Assembly: GCF_964340395.1 (NCBI RefSeq)
Contig: NC_135570.1
Span: 3,307,498-3,357,497, forward strand
Direction: 5' to 3'
Length of the DNA: 50,000 nt
DNA from: Glandiceps talaboti
Taxonomy: Eukaryota > Hemichordata > Enteropneusta > Spengelidae
Numbering within the stretch: the stretch's first letter is position 1; each line of letters starts with the position of its first letter. Made by a program: the position numbers and the translations under genes. Below the pieces are notes generated by a model. That model was not told the DNA's origin. It did no database searches and worked only from the letters and a program-made list of their open reading frames with translations. Positions 23,097 through 36,770 of this stretch are shown here, one piece after another.

Positions 23097-25434
23097 CAGG
23101 TAAGGATCTTTGGTTATTTTTTTTATAAATTTTTTAAAACGATCGGCCGAAGGCTGTAAAAGATCGACAGTGTAGTCATTATCTAAAGCACCAAACAACA
23201 GCTTTACTGCAAAGAATCGCAAGATTCAAAAATATACGTATGTTTTAGACTACTTTTATATTCAATAACGATGGCAATGGTAAGAAGGAAAACAGTAAAC
23301 TAGACAGCGAATATTTACACACAGGATCGAAGTGTGGCGGAGTAATTAACAATTTATGTGAATTAGCTGATAACAGGTAACGGTAAAGATAAACATTAGG
23401 AATATATTACACTCAACATTTACAGTATCATCATTATTGAACATAAAAGTAGTCGTATTAAAAGATATGTAAATATTTGTCTGTATGCCTCAAGTTTCAT
23501 GATGTGACAAACACAGGGACAGTAATATTTTTGATTGACCAACAGTTGTTGGTTTCAGCACCAAAACACTCATAGTTGGGTAGATAGAATGATTAATAGG
23601 TGATCTGAATTTGAATGTTGTCCTTGTAGTCATATCTTGCCAATCAAAATAAATCGCCGAGGAATTCTTTCTGTTAGTTATATTTGATATTTACAATAAC
23701 TCAAAAATAGTCAAGTATTGATCATTTGAAACTTGTAAAAAGGGAAAATTAACTTGTTTAGAATGTACCGATTTGCCTCACAACTGCTTACACCTTAAAT
23801 GTCTCAGTGAAATAGTAACAGTGATTTCTAGATCTGCAAATGTTAATTGTATCTTCTCAAACATAGGAAAGGCGTATAAGAAAATGTAGTCATGATTGGA
23901 GAGACAATACTGCATGGTAGCGGGCATTATAAAGCAATTCGCTCCTTAGAGGGTTTTTTATTGTTGTGGGCAGAAGGCGTACGTACGTATATACAGTGTT
24001 GGTACGTACATGTCATTACCTTTTCTGTATGTATTCGCTATTAGTAGTTCTTTCAAATCATCTGCATGAAATCAGACTCAAAGATTGTGAGTCACAAATG
24101 TAATCTCGATTTCATGACAATGAAATATTAATATGGTTATCTAGATTTATGTGATCAGTGGCCTCGATAGACCCACATTTTGGTACCAAAGGAGACATGT
24201 TTTCAGGGGACAGAAACACACTCCTGGCAAAGCACGAAACAACAAAACAAGAGCTCGTACAAATCACAATCTACCTTTCTTTGATGCTTTAAACCTCTCT
24301 AGAAAATCCCGTCCCAAGATATTGTATTCATATATATTGCATAATGCACTGTAAACTTTGTCATCGACACCTTCATAGCTGATAATATCAGCTCAGTTTG
24401 CATTTGAAATCGTAAAGCATACATATATTTCGAACGTTAGTTCGTATTTTCGGAGGAAGGCTGACGAATTACGTACAGTGCACATGTTGTACCAGCGTTC
24501 GTCATCCCATCAACTGAGATTCAGATATCTTGCATTCCATTGTCTGGCGCAACAAAAATCTTAACTCGTTATCTTTCAGTCTTTAAAGTAAAGTATATGT
24601 TATTACACTGTATGTTATTTGCCAGCGATTGTGTAGCTGTGTTAAAAGTGACGGGTTTCGTCTGTAACGGTTATATTGTAACTTTTGGAGACAGAAAAAC
24701 TTTTGGAGACAGACGGGTTTCTGTATCAGCTTAACTGCTCCCTGCTGTATTTAAATTTCTACAGTCGTATGATTCACTCTGATTTTTGTGATATCCTTAA
24801 TAGTAAACTTCATTCCTGTCTGCTTACACACTTTGCTACTACGTCCATAAATTTCACACCAGGTCAACCAAAGTAGAACACGGATCGGTAAATTACATAA
24901 TATACATCCATAAGATGTATAGCTTCTAATTTATTATGGTTCATTAGGTTTTATGTAATTCTAGTAATCAGCTGGTATTTCAATCGCCGATATGTGTTTA
25001 CTTTATTAATGGTGTGTTGGCTAAGTAGTTACTATTTCTGGTACAATATTTCACTTAATATTTCATCTTCTCTGCAACGCGTAAATTAGGTGAAACATGA
25101 GTAGACGCTAGAATAACTATCACATAATTGATGTAATGATTATGTGTATATACCGAATTTCATTTTGTTTACTTTCATCTTATATTAAGAACCGTTAAGA
25201 ATACTGCATTTGCAAATTTCGTTTATACATCACTGCGCCATTTAAATGTGTTTGATGGAAAGAAATACCAGTCTGGGAATGAAATAATTATACATTTTGT
25301 CTGGTCTTGGAAAATGAGACAAATCGAAACACAGACAATTCTCTTGTACAAAAGCGTGTTAAAAACATTGTCTGACCACCTGGCGATATTAACCAACGCG
25401 AATAGGGGACGAATAGAAAACTTGCAATCCAGAC
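23097..25434. other. No gene seen
   Basis: About 2.3 kb of AT-rich DNA. A short tandem of AACTTTTGGAGACAGA occurs twice at about 24680-24714, and CGTACGTACGTA lies near 23978. The frames at 24151, 24540 and 25248 show no family features. Confidence 0.4.
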
Positions 25435-25661
25435 TGAGCATGCTAAGATGCAAAGGACTATGGGATTATCTGTAGTTATCATGATACTAATCCGGAAGCT
25501 ATCGATAGAATAAATCTCCTACAATGGTCAGGGCCGGTAACCATGACTACATTATTTGTGGTTACAAACAGTGTAACAATTGTTTACAATACTGATTGAC
25601 TCATAGTTATCATCTCATTTCCCATGATGCAACATTCAGGATATTCAAGATGGCGGGTTTG
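25435..25661 (-). repeat. Dispersed repeat family copy A
   Basis: The reverse complement shares collinear blocks with 38035-38241: AACCCGCCATCTT at one end, then GTAACCACAAAT, TGACCATT..AGGAG, GATAACTACAGATA and TTTGCAT at the other. Between blocks the copies have diverged and differ by about 20-30 bp of indels. No coding potential. Probably an old mobile element. Confidence 0.75.
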
Positions 25662-25907
25662 AAAGTTTCCTATTCCGATAAAGTAAATTTATTCAAATCC
25701 TTCCGATGTTTACTATGAAAGCATCATATTGTTTCTATCGATTGTTGCACTATTATTACAAAGAAATAACCAATTTTCTCTTTTTCCATTCGCCTTGACA
25801 CAGTATACGGCGGCCATTTTGGATTCTAAAATGATCTAAAAGTAATTGAATACAAGTATACAAGAAGCTTCAAACTAGAGGAGTGGCAAGACTGTCTACA
25901 AAGTTCA

Positions 25908-26299
25908 TTGGTCCAGCTCTTGTATTAAATAACATTGTAATCAAAAAGTACAATTTTCACTCATCTATTGACACTTTGGTTTATCTTTCATTTTTCCCTT
26001 CATCTAAATTTGCTAAGGATTCCAGGAAATTTGATATTCTGACTACTACAGTCGGTTGTACAGATTGAGGAAATGGCGAATACCCAATGTAAACTTAATT
26101 AAATTCGCAAAGTTACAACATAATAGATAGCGAATATACATTAAATTAAACTAATCTATCTTCTATTGGTACAGATAGTAATATGTTGACGCATCCGCAA
26201 TTGACAACCTGTTACTCTTTGACTTTCCATTTTTTATCTAAACTTACCAACCATTCCAGGAAATTTGCTATCCTGACTACTGCAGTGATACTATTGTAC
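25908..26299 (+). repeat. Diverged direct duplication
   Basis: The stretch at about 25985-26060 (…TTCCAGGAAATTTGATATTCTGACTACT…) recurs at about 26221-26299 with TTCCAGGAAATTTGCTATCCTGACTACT. Weaker similarity extends upstream from ATTGGTCCAG (25909) and ATTGGTACAG (26166). The unit is about 240-255 bp and no function is apparent. Confidence 0.65.
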
Positions 26300-27778
26300 T
26301 ATCTATTTAATTTCTCGCCTATGGAACGTAATTAGAAATAATCGCTCAATTCCAGGATTTTCATTACTTTGTGTTCACGATCTCTATAGTTGACATTTGT
26401 GTCGTTTTATGTGGATGTCTAGTCAAACTGTTTGACGCCGGTAAAGGAAAAATGAGAGGCGGTCATAATACAGACTTAAGGAAAATGTCCAATTAACGGT
26501 CCCTCGTTGCAAGCACTGTCTGGGATTTGAGATAATCAGGTTGCTAAACAAAAAAGTCAACTTGTAACAGGTGCATTCAGTTGTGGTCATTGAGATGTCT
26601 TACTGTCGTTAGATTGTGAAATTTCTTGGTCTGCGACATTCCAAAACCTGTACAAAAAGCAGATCTTGGCTTCACTCGACTGTTAAATTAAAGTCTCTAA
26701 GTTATTGAGCAATAAGTACATTAGTGTGGCGAATTGCTGAAATTCGCTGTTTACTGAACTCAAATTTCAATATTTTGGTACATACTATCATGAAAGTATA
26801 CAGCTCTACAAGAATGTAATAGACTAGTTGAGATTTGTGGAAAGGAAAGAAATTGTATGATTTTGACATTTAACTTCAAGGGCAAGAGCAAAGTCATATC
26901 CTATTATATGGATACTCATAATTCGAATAGAGAATCCATAATTATAGTTCTTGAGGGTTTGTACAAATAGTCGATTTGGTAGTTCTCAGCACTATAGCAC
27001 GTCACCTATGTGCCAGATTTGAATGAATCATTAGGCTTGACATAGACATATACACGGGTGGACAGACAGACTGTATTCCCATAACCCCCTTTTGGCGCCG
27101 CCATGGCCAGATTCAGTTATAAAAGAGTTGTTTACTCTTCTGGCAAGGATATTCTTTTCTCTTTTTTTCTTTTCTTGCGAGCATGTTCTTGAGGTTTCAT
27201 ACTCTAGATGCTAATCCCTATTCTACATGCGAATAAACAATTTTTTTTAAATGTCTTTGTAATCCGATAATCAAATAATCTTCCCTTTTAACATATACAA
27301 GTAATCCGATTTACCTGCATTTGCAGATATACATCAATAATTGTGGGTATTTAAGGTTAATGTTACTTGAAGTTCTTACAATCCAAGGAAGCTTTTACGC
27401 GTTTTAGTGTTAACGTGGAATACATTTAACGATTTTGTGATTTACCTCCCAAAGGAGCAAAGCAGTCATAAAAACTGTAAACGAAGTGAACATGATCACG
27501 TTTGAAACTTTATTTATGGTGTATCACGCCGCCTTTCACTGGGGGAATTTTGATTTAAAGCGAACGTAAATTGTGTCTCGACTACGTGTTACTCGTCAAT
27601 TATATTTAGCATGATATATCAGTAAAAGCCAATACTCGTATTATGTATTATACAGAATGCAAAGTTCCATAAAAAAGGTGAGTCAAAGTATAATATGACC
27701 CTCCCCTTCCCCCGACAACCGATTTGTAAAATGTAACCCCCCTTAATTTCCCCTCCCCTTTCCCCCATTTAATTATAG
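26300..27778. other. No gene seen
   Basis: AT-rich DNA ending in a C-rich stretch (27700-27765) just before the SINE. No recognisable frame. Confidence 0.45.
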
Positions 27779-28042
27779 TTGTTGGTGGCCGAGTGGTTAA
27801 ACCACTTGCCCTTCACCACTGCGGTCAGGGTTCTAACCCATTAAATTTACCACGCTGTTAAATTAATACAAGGAGAGTGTTGTTCAGTTTGATTCTACCG
27901 AACAATGCAGGTTTTCCCGTGTGCTCCGATTTCCACCTGCACTAACATTGAACCTTCATCCTGTTATTGGGCAATGTCTGTTGGATGGTGTATAAATAAT
28001 TAATGAAGGCTCCCCTAGCCTTTGGTTGAACTTGAACTTGAA
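27779..28042 (+). mobile_element. tRNA-derived SINE
   Basis: The head resembles a tRNA promoter: box A TGGCCGAGTGG at 27786-27796 and box B GGTTCTAACCC at 27829-27839, about 33 bases apart, as in Leu/Ser-like tRNA heads. A body of about 190 bp follows with the word GTGCTCCGATTTCCACCTGCAC, close to a CTCCGGTTTCC-type box found in other animal SINEs (recalled, not searched). The 3' end is a short tandem tail TTGAACTTGAACTTGAA, typical of mobilisation by a partner LINE. It has no intact tRNA acceptor stem, so it is not a working tRNA gene. Target duplications are not clear. Confidence 0.8.
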
Positions 28043-28168
28043 AATTCCAATCAAAAGTTTGAATTTCCTTAAACACCTTTATCATAATAATAATGATGAT
28101 TATAATTGAATTATTTGAGTAGCTAACACAGGTTCATGCGGCCGTCTCTTTACGTGGCTGATTTACGT

Positions 28169-28200
28169 CACAGATAAGTAAGAGGTGTTACTTATCTGTG
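28169..28200. repeat. Perfect hairpin CACAGATAAGTAA
   Basis: A 13-bp perfect inverted repeat (28169-28181 and 28188-28200) with the 6-base loop GAGGTG. The stem matches the hairpin at 7904-7933 except for T in place of C. TTTACGT words flank it at about 28162 and 28201. Confidence 0.75.
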
Positions 28201-28377
28201 TTTACGTGCATTAAGCTTATATAATACAATGACATGGGTGAAGATATGTAACTCTTTCTTGCCAAGAATGTAATACCAGTGCAGACATAACATTACATTG
28301 ACGACATGGACGATATTCTATTCTATAGGTCAATACAAACTTAACCTGTACATGATATCCAATCATAGTATTTTCAA

Positions 28378-28401
28378 GACATAGTATGCGATTACTATGT
28401 C
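28378..28401. repeat. Perfect hairpin GACATAGTA
   Basis: A 9-bp perfect stem with the 6-base loop TGCGAT, 177 bp after the CACAGATAAGTAA hairpin. The sequence is unrelated to that stem. Confidence 0.6.
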
Positions 28402-31400
28402 ATGCAGGTTTTCACTTTGTCAATCAAAAATGAGGATAGGGCCATACAGTGCCTTTCCTATAGTCTCTATTTATCAGCTTACCCTTTCGAAGAGCCAGAC
28501 CCATGCATACAAGTGTATCCGTTGTGCCCCATTGTGACTGATGAATCCGCACCGGTTACTCTTCTTTTGCTGTATATAATAATGTTATTATTATGAATAG
28601 AGTTACACGGGGTTATGTATGTGTAATATAACTGTCGTGATAGCATTGAATTGCGTACAAGCTTAGTTACTACGTCTTAAGGGAGGAGGGATGGGGTATT
28701 ATTGTTACATATCACATGGTACCTGTCGTATTCAAAACACTGAATCATGCTTAACCATCACTTGAAATTGACAGATTTCAAACCTGGTATTTAGTCATGA
28801 TATATAATTATATAATTCGATGAAGTATTTTATCGGAACTCAGACCTAGTCTGAAATTAGACGTACACTGAAATGTGGATGAAACCCCTAATATGTCACC
28901 AACCACGCCAACAACGCTACAAGATGATTTGTAATGCCAGCAAATGCATTTGTATGCATTAACATTATACTAGATCTGGTGTTTTCACCTGGTGAGAACA
29001 GCCTTAAAACCCTGTTTGTGCCACTTGAAAGAATAGTTCGACTCCTGATAATTAAGACAATATTATATTATACAGCATAAGCTGAATTCGGTGTAATTCT
29101 ATAGTTCAGGGACATTTCACAAGTACAAGAGGTGAATGTTATTTTTACAGAAACATTTCACCACTTTATCCACATCTGGTAGATTAAGAAAATTGTCTTT
29201 GTAAACAGTCTTTAAGGGCCGTTTGATCAATGTTACTTTCGCGTGAGTCCACAAAATTTCTCAGGTGGCGCTAAAGGAACGGGGATAAATGAGTTTCAAT
29301 TTAACGTGACCATTTAAGTGGAACTCTAATAACACGTATACCTTAATACTGTTGGGAATCACAATCACTGTCCAATCGTAATTACTTGCTCATTCAACGT
29401 TGTGTGTCGAGTTAGTACAACTATTTAGCCGCTCATAACATATATTTTCTTGTCAAAGTACATTAATAGAAAGATAGCCTCATTTGAACTTTTCATTAAA
29501 ATACAATGGTCTGTACCTTTACATTCTGTTAAAAATATTGATAGAGTTATTATGGATTGTCAAAATGATGGCAGATGTTTGACCACTTTTCTTTTGCGCA
29601 CCTTGCAATTTATGAAGGTTTATTCCGACGATTCCCGAATATTTGCCATATATAAGTTTGAATAATGTTCAAAGGCAAATAACAAAGATTTTAAAATCTT
29701 AACTTAATTTAAAAAAAAATAAATGTGACAGTGAGGACGTAATGACTGACTGACCGCATCGTGAATAACTTGGGAGATCAATGATCCTCTAGCTTACGAT
29801 GGTATATCATTCTGTTCCCTGGACACGGTTGTCAAGACATTGATTCGAAGTACAATCATCACTGAAATGGATGGAAGTTCGCCAGATAATACTTGAAGTC
29901 TGATCTAAGTGGAATCTTTTTCTCTGGTAATGGCATGCAGATTATAAATCGTATTTGCCCGTGCATCGTCAGTCCTGGAGGCTGTATGTCTGACGAACTT
30001 TCATCCAAGTAGATCAAAAGATATATAAATTCGAACAAGCATAGCATTGCAATGTTGAGACATCTTAAACAATGTTAACGGAAGAAAAACAAGTAAAAGC
30101 TTGAATTCTAGTTCTAAAAGCTTCTAGAGATCCTAGATGACTTAACGAAGGCAACTTTCGTTTCTAAGTGTAATAATGTGTAATAATATTATTTGGATAG
30201 TGATATGGCAAATTCAACGACTTGACCAAAGACATGTACGATTTGAAAAGTGGCATTCATCCCTTCGAGCCAAGAATAAGACGGGTGTGATTTCGCGTCG
30301 CTTTTTAAAGAGCCGAAAGCGTACAGGCGATTAGGTACAATCACACGACTCTGACCGTCTGACGTGAATATGGAGAGTGGGAGGAAGGGAGAGGCACATT
30401 TAGCGTCAGATAACGTATCGATCGTGATGGCCAATTTGGTGAAGATACTACGGAAATGACTCATCCTATTCTACGATATCAATTTTTGCAGTTCTAAATA
30501 CGTCATTCTAAATACCTTCGTTATACAATGTACGCATTCTGTACGCTAGAAAACTGATGAATGTATGTAACCACCAGAGACCTTCAGAATTCGATCTATT
30601 ACGACATTTATATTTTGATAACATTCTCTACCTTCTAAAATTAACTTTCCCATTTCCTACCCCTCATCTTATACCCCTCATCACCTACCCCTCCTCTCCT
30701 ACCCCTAATCGAGCGTTGGGCATTAATGGTATACCACCTAGGAGAACTCGGTTGCAATGAGGTACTATCCTGGCAAGCAGTGCTGAGTAAGAGATGTATA
30801 ATTAATCATCAGTTAACAAACAAATTTTATATCCATTCCTTCAGTTTAACAATGTACAGTGTTTTATTGGTATTTGAATCGTTCCATATCAGTAGCAATG
30901 GACGTCAAGAAACGAACATTATTTCAAGATAATCACGCGTTGATGAGATAGACACACTTCAAAGGTTCGAAATATGCAGTAATAAAAGTCAGTTTCTAAG
31001 AAAAGTAAAGATGTAAAACACAATAGAATGCATAGACATATACATATGCATTCAACCAACTGGAGCCTGATCATTTTATAGTGCACTTGAAAATTGAGGA
31101 GATGGTCACACGAGAAAAACCACAGACTGTGCATTCTAAATCATACCAACCTCATAACTACGTTATAAAGCAGTTAACAACATCTGAAAACCTGAGTTAG
31201 ACTGGTGTAGGAATAGAATGTATATTGGTTTGGATATACAGTTGTGCTTGAAAGGTTCACTATTACTCAATAACAAGGGAATACCTTCGTAGACGTTTAT
31301 CTGTGAATTCCATCGCCTATAGTTGAGTTTAAATAAATCCTTTACCCATAAGACTATTGGCAATATGGCTGATCATACATACCTTGCCTGCAATATAAAT

Positions 31401-32355
31401 TTGAACTGATATATTGCACAGCGTGTATTATGATAGTAGCAGGCAATTTCTCATATGACATGGCTAGAAAAGTGCGTAAATCTCCTATGCCATACGATTC
31501 AAACTTGTGATATATTCTTGTAGAGATTATTACGAAGCCCGTGAGACACATCTAACCAATCGCTGTACTAGTGAGATGAGATTTTTGCAAATTAATGGTT
31601 TATATTGGTGTTTCTTTTATACCACCAAACCTATTTGTGTGCAGTGTGTATATAGTGCGAGGGAAATCAATAGAAAGCAGAATCAGGATATAAAAATACG
31701 AAGCTTGAAACTTTGAATTTGCAAACAGTAAGTGAAAGGTTATAAGGGTCGAGTTAATTTCTGTATAACACTTTGCCATTTCTATTCACAGCTAGTCCGA
31801 TTGCCAATGCATCCAATTTCGTAATTCTAACTGTAAATCGTTCATTATTCGTTGATAACATGCATTGGGAAAGGCCAAGCTCACACCATCCACTTCTAAA
31901 GTTACGTTCCACCTCCGCGTAATACGTACAAATAAATGTAAGCATTATCAATGGAATCTTTCACCTTTCTGACTTCTATTTCCTAGTACATTGGTAATGA
32001 TTTCAGGTCTAAAAGCAAAGTGAAATTCATTTATCTGTACTATAAAAGGAAAGTACAAACTCTTGCAGGAAAGTTGATGTTGGCAATAAGACATTTGAGA
32101 GATGACTGTGTGGTTGTTATATGTATGTTTAATTAGATGGGTGGTTAGTTCAGTTGATTACCAAGTGAGTTGATTAGTTGGTTCGTTGATTTTGTCATTT
32201 TGTGGGCGGATGGGTTGGTGAGAGTAGTTTTGGTTGTTGTTTCTACTTTATCTTCATTAAAGGCAATTGATGGAGAGAAGGCTATTGAGTGAATAAGACG
32301 GTAGGTAGGGAGACAGGGGGAAGAAACGGTCGAGAAGGAGAATGGAGAGAGAGAA

Positions 32356-32357
<2 letters not shown>
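28402..32357. other. No gene seen
   Basis: About 4 kb. Contains a degenerate CCCCT/CCTA-rich stretch at 30657-30709 and a degenerate GTTG-rich stretch at about 32140-32240. The frames at 28402, 29450, 30189 (minus, 91 codons) and 31754 have no recognisable motif. Confidence 0.4.
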
Positions 32358-32416
<59 letters not shown>

Positions 32417-32421
32417 TATAT

Positions 32422-32496
<75 letters not shown>

Positions 32497-32502
32497 GGCA
32501 GA
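32358..32502. repeat. (TA)n-(GATA)-(CAGA)n compound microsatellite
   Basis: TA to about 32414, a short TAGATA transition, then CAGA/GACA units to 32496 and GGCAGAGACG. The minus-strand frame reading SVCLSVCL and IYIYIY across it is translated repeat. Confidence 0.95.
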
Positions 32503-35297
32503 GACGAAGGGGGTAGGTAGGTGGGTGGGGCAACAGTCTTGTGACTTTAACTGACCACTGGAGCTATACCTAATCGAGTGAGCTTATGTGTATTACTATG
32601 TTTCTTTCCTAGATCTTTTGATTTTTGAAGTGGGGGATGTTTACTTTTGTATTGTCATTATTTTTGTGTGTGTTCTGTTTCTGGCTCGTAGTAATTATCA
32701 GATGGGCCCAAATCTTCATATTTTCTAGTAACGAAGACTTGTTAATTAAATAAAACCAGCAATTGCAAAATTCAATAAAAGTAGTGTTTCAGAAGATCAA
32801 TTTGGACTCTGATAGATTACAGGAAACATGAAAGTGAATTACGACGTCCGTCAATGTTCTATAAAATTACTCTTCTGTCAATGACAGATACATGGCAAAC
32901 TTTGCAGTAAAAATCTGTTGTAATTTGTTCCGAAATGCATGTAAAAAATGGTGGACTCTGACGTCAACGGTCTACCTCTGACGTCACCGGTTGGCTTTGA
33001 ATAATTTAACGTCGAGATACATTCTAATTTACCTAAAAGTAAATGTTCTTACACTTGACGATGACTTACGTACATGACACCGTCGACCAAAATTGGCTGT
33101 GAAATTACCCTTGCTCCACATTTGTTTGCTATGTATCCCGTAAATTGCAATTCGCTCGGAATTGAACTTCCAGCGTTTGGGTGTTAAAGTACATGTGGCG
33201 TGGGCGAGACAAGACGGCCATTAGATGTAGATCGCCACAATGTCTACTTCACGTACGATGTAACCGTAATGGAAAGATACGAGATGAGAGGGATGATTTC
33301 TAGGTTTTCTTGAAAAGAAAATGTGGATATGGTTTATAATACTAAGTGTGTTTGTTATAGCCTCTGGGACACACTATATGTACAACATGCAGACGGACCG
33401 AAAATGACGCAAGTTGTGTAAGGTGGAATGTACCCCAGAGACAAATGTACGTAAATAAAGTTTATTTAAGTCTATCAAAAGTTTGCAAGTCCTTTTGAAA
33501 TGATAAACGACATTTTTGGGGTTAACCGCGGCCGTGGTTCCAACCGTATTCGGCGATCATATTTGATTTTGAATGTTTTGATTTTAAAAATTTGATCTCC
33601 GTTTAATACCTTTAAATGGTGACCGCTGTTCTTTTCATGAGAATTGGTCAGAGTTTGTTTGGAAAACGATTAACAAAGATGAAGTTTATCATTATCAATG
33701 TACATATATACTGTGTAAAGTGTGTACCTAGTCCTTTTATTAGGATATGACTTAGTAGATAACCAAGAGATTTTTCCTTTTTTCTAAATTGGGATTGAGC
33801 AGTTGTCCAATATTTTGGTTAATTACACAAACTATTATCCAGTGACGTTGTTTTGTTCATAATTTATGATAATTTGATTACGTTACAAATAGAATACCCA
33901 ATCTAGGTAAAATGGCTGTTTCAAATTTTGACTTTAAGATTAAAATGGGCGTATTTCTTTTAAAGCCTTGGTACATGTTGTCAGCTAGCAGTGACCATAA
34001 TTTCAACAGCACAGATCAGACCAGTACATAAAACTCCAGAGTATGTTCTACAGTTGCTTTAGCTGTAACCAACTAATTCTATATACCGTGTTGAGTTGAT
34101 GAAAGCTTAGTATGACAATTAATAGGAACTTTTAAGCTCAAAACCCGCCTTCTTTTATTACAGGCGAAAGTCTTAGATAAATCAGCCTAGCCCGCACATT
34201 CAGACTTAATATCCGGTTCGATTATTCGAGTACAGCACCTCGATAAATGGTTGTTACTAGTACTGCTGTCATGTTATTGAATGATGAAATACAAAGTTTT
34301 ATTAATTCTCAGATGAATGCAATAGTTTGAGATTAAGTGGAACATCACCTGTAAATCCAAGTGTACAGCAAAACAAAGAACTAGAATCTTCTATCTCTTA
34401 AACCTATTGTTTTTAGTTTGCTGCTTACATGTAAAGAAAAAAATCCCGTCTCGCGGTTCGATTATGCATCAGGTGTATTGGAAATGGCTAACCCCGCTTT
34501 ACTCTACTCCACATACAAGCTGCTTTATAATAATCTATTAAAGAAATGCAATATTTTCAGTCGGAAACGATATGAAGTAAACAGTGTGAAGAAGCGTTAT
34601 CTACATTATCCATCATATAACGGGGTGACAGCTCTGCACGTATTTTCTATCAAAAAGAAACAACGGAGTGGAAGCTCAGCACGTAATTCCAATAAAAAAG
34701 AAACGAAAATTAATAACATTTCTTTAAATCTCAGAATTTGGAGGATCAATTCAAAACTAATTATTAACTTTGAAATAGTTTTCTGGATTAGATATACGCA
34801 TTGAAAAAGGTTATTTGATTGACAAGTTGGAGACATTTGCACCTTTAATGCCCTTGTTTCAAATCTCCTGGTGAGATGGTATAGTCCTCAAAGCTAAAGG
34901 TGAAGATTACTATGGAAACATATTAATGGTGTATTTCCAATTTAATTGTATATTTCGACATGAACTATGTAATTTTTTTTTCAGATTTTCCATATACAGT
35001 ACTGTACATTTGATAATCAATACTTGAAGTCCAATTTGATGTCAATTTCACGATTAATTTGCTTTTTATCAACTGGATTCCTGTGTCTGAATCGAACGGT
35101 AATTTGATTTGCCACTGTTTTCTCTATTTAAACACAATTTCTATTCTAAGTATCTTGAAGTGAGAAATTCTGTATACATTTATCTTTACTTTTCACAGAC
35201 ACAATGTGAGATTACAAAACTCTGTCAGGAAGAATGTAACGACTGGATGAATGATCGATTTATAATTACTCTAATTGTGTGAATAAATAAAAACAAT

Positions 35298-35298
<1 letters not shown>
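32503..35298. other. No gene seen; holds a paired CRE
   Basis: About 2.8 kb without a recognisable gene. Apart from the two CRE octamers near 32960-32986 it holds a 128-codon plus-strand frame at 34418-34804, basic and unrecognised, with no splice or promoter support. Confidence 0.4.
32955..32991. promoter_or_regulatory. Two CRE octamers in a 20-bp tandem
   Basis: TGACGTCA occurs at 32959-32966 and 32979-32986, each preceded by CTC or ACTC and followed by ACGGT or CCGGT, so the repeat unit is about 20 bp, two helical turns. TGACGTCA is the full CREB/ATF site. No gene is recognised close by, so a promoter or enhancer role is a guess. Confidence 0.35.

Positions 35299-35367
<69 letters not shown>
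35299..35367. repeat. (GA)n microsatellite
   Basis: Pure AG dinucleotides for about 69 bp; a homopurine strand able to form triplex DNA. Confidence 0.95.
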
Positions 35368-35368
<1 letters not shown>

Positions 35369-35419
35369 GTAAAGGCAATACCATGTCACAGTGTCCATCT
35401 GCATTTTCGTCTCTCCATA

Positions 35420-35470
<51 letters not shown>

Positions 35471-35583
35471 GACTGTCTGTCTGTCAATATATATACTATT
35501 TATTATCTATCTATGTGTGTATGTGTATGTGTGTATGTATGAATGTATGTATGTATGTATGTATGTATGTATGTATGTATGTA

Positions 35584-35616
<33 letters not shown>

Positions 35617-35773
35617 GTATGTATATGTATGTGTGTGTGTGTGTGTGGATGGGTGGACGGATGGATGAGAGGATGGTTGGGAAGATGGGTGGGTGGGTGG
35701 GTGGGTGGGTGGGGGAGGGAGGGAGGGAGGGAGGGAGGGATGGATGGATGGATGGATGGATGGATGGATGGAT
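35420..35773. repeat. Compound CTGT / TATG-TG / GGAT-GGGT-GGGA arrays
   Basis: CTGT at 35420-35485, TATG and TG mixtures at 35513-35648, then a purine-rich strand of GGAT, GGGT, GGGA and again GGAT to 35773. Frames across it (for example plus 35391-35951) are repeat translation. Confidence 0.95.
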
Positions 35774-36430
35774 TGCTGAATGCCAGGGTTTGCGCATGTG
35801 TGTAATCGTCCGTATGCACTTTGTTTCCGGATTTATGTTGAATAATTCCAACCAATACAAGCAACGTACTCTTCAGCAGGCGGTGATCATAAGATCTCTT
35901 TCGACATATATTTTAGTATTCGATAGAAAGACTAAATATCGACCTCTCTAATAGGATGTTGTATGAGATATATCCAAAGAATTACGGTAATGGTAGGAAT
36001 TGTAACTAAAGAAATAAGTTAGCGATGTATCTCGAATTTTCTGTAAAATTGCCTTTATATATCAATTTAGCACATTTAGGTTTTTTGCGACATAACATAC
36101 CAAATGACGTCAAAGCTTGTAATGATAGAAGCGAATTTTGTACTAAAAATATCAAAACAACTACAAAGACGTGTTCGGGCCTTAATGGAGGGTACATTAA
36201 CGATATGTGTACTTATCAGATGTCATATCTTGAATTTTCTTCACTGTTTACCACAGAAATGTTGATAAGAGTTTATAGTTTATAGGTTAACAACCATATA
36301 GGCCTAGCGAGCCTACGATATCTAAATGTGAAGTTTACTTTTTAAAAATTCTGAAACATCGAATATTGCTGTCTGTTTGTGGTAAATTTGCCGCCTTTTG
36401 CCTACTTGCGCCCCCCCCCACGTGCGTGCG
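35774..36430. other. No gene seen
   Basis: Holds a CRE octamer at 36105-36112 and a C9-10 run followed by CGTGCGTGCGC at about 36410-36430. The plus-strand frame at 36025-36285 has no recognisable feature. Confidence 0.4.
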
Positions 36431-36518
36431 CATGTATGTATGTATGTATGTATGTATGTATGTATGTATGTATGTATGTATGTATGTATGTATGTATGTA
36501 TGGATGGACGGATGGATG
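36431..36518. repeat. (TATG)n-(GGAT)n microsatellite
   Basis: TATG units to about 36502, then TGGATGGACGGATGGATG. Confidence 0.95.
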
Positions 36519-36639
36519 TAAAGCTGATTAAAAGCGTCAACCACATATATTATAGTATTGGTGTTCAATGTACCAATTGTGGGGTATGTTCATTGTACTG
36601 GTGATTGTAGAGGTTGTATTGTGACGGCAGCGGTAGTGA

Positions 36640-36770
<131 letters not shown>

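Noticed and set aside
27781-27853. Functional tRNA gene
   Set aside because: Internal A and B boxes are present, but no acceptor or anticodon stem pairing is evident and the sequence continues into a SINE body and tail.
32140-32200. Second tRNA-like head (GGTTAGTTCAGTTG … GGTTCGTTGATT)
   Set aside because: The B box is poor and the area is a degenerate GTTG-rich stretch; likely chance.
34418-34804. 128-codon plus-strand frame
   Set aside because: Basic composition driven by AA-rich codons; no family features.
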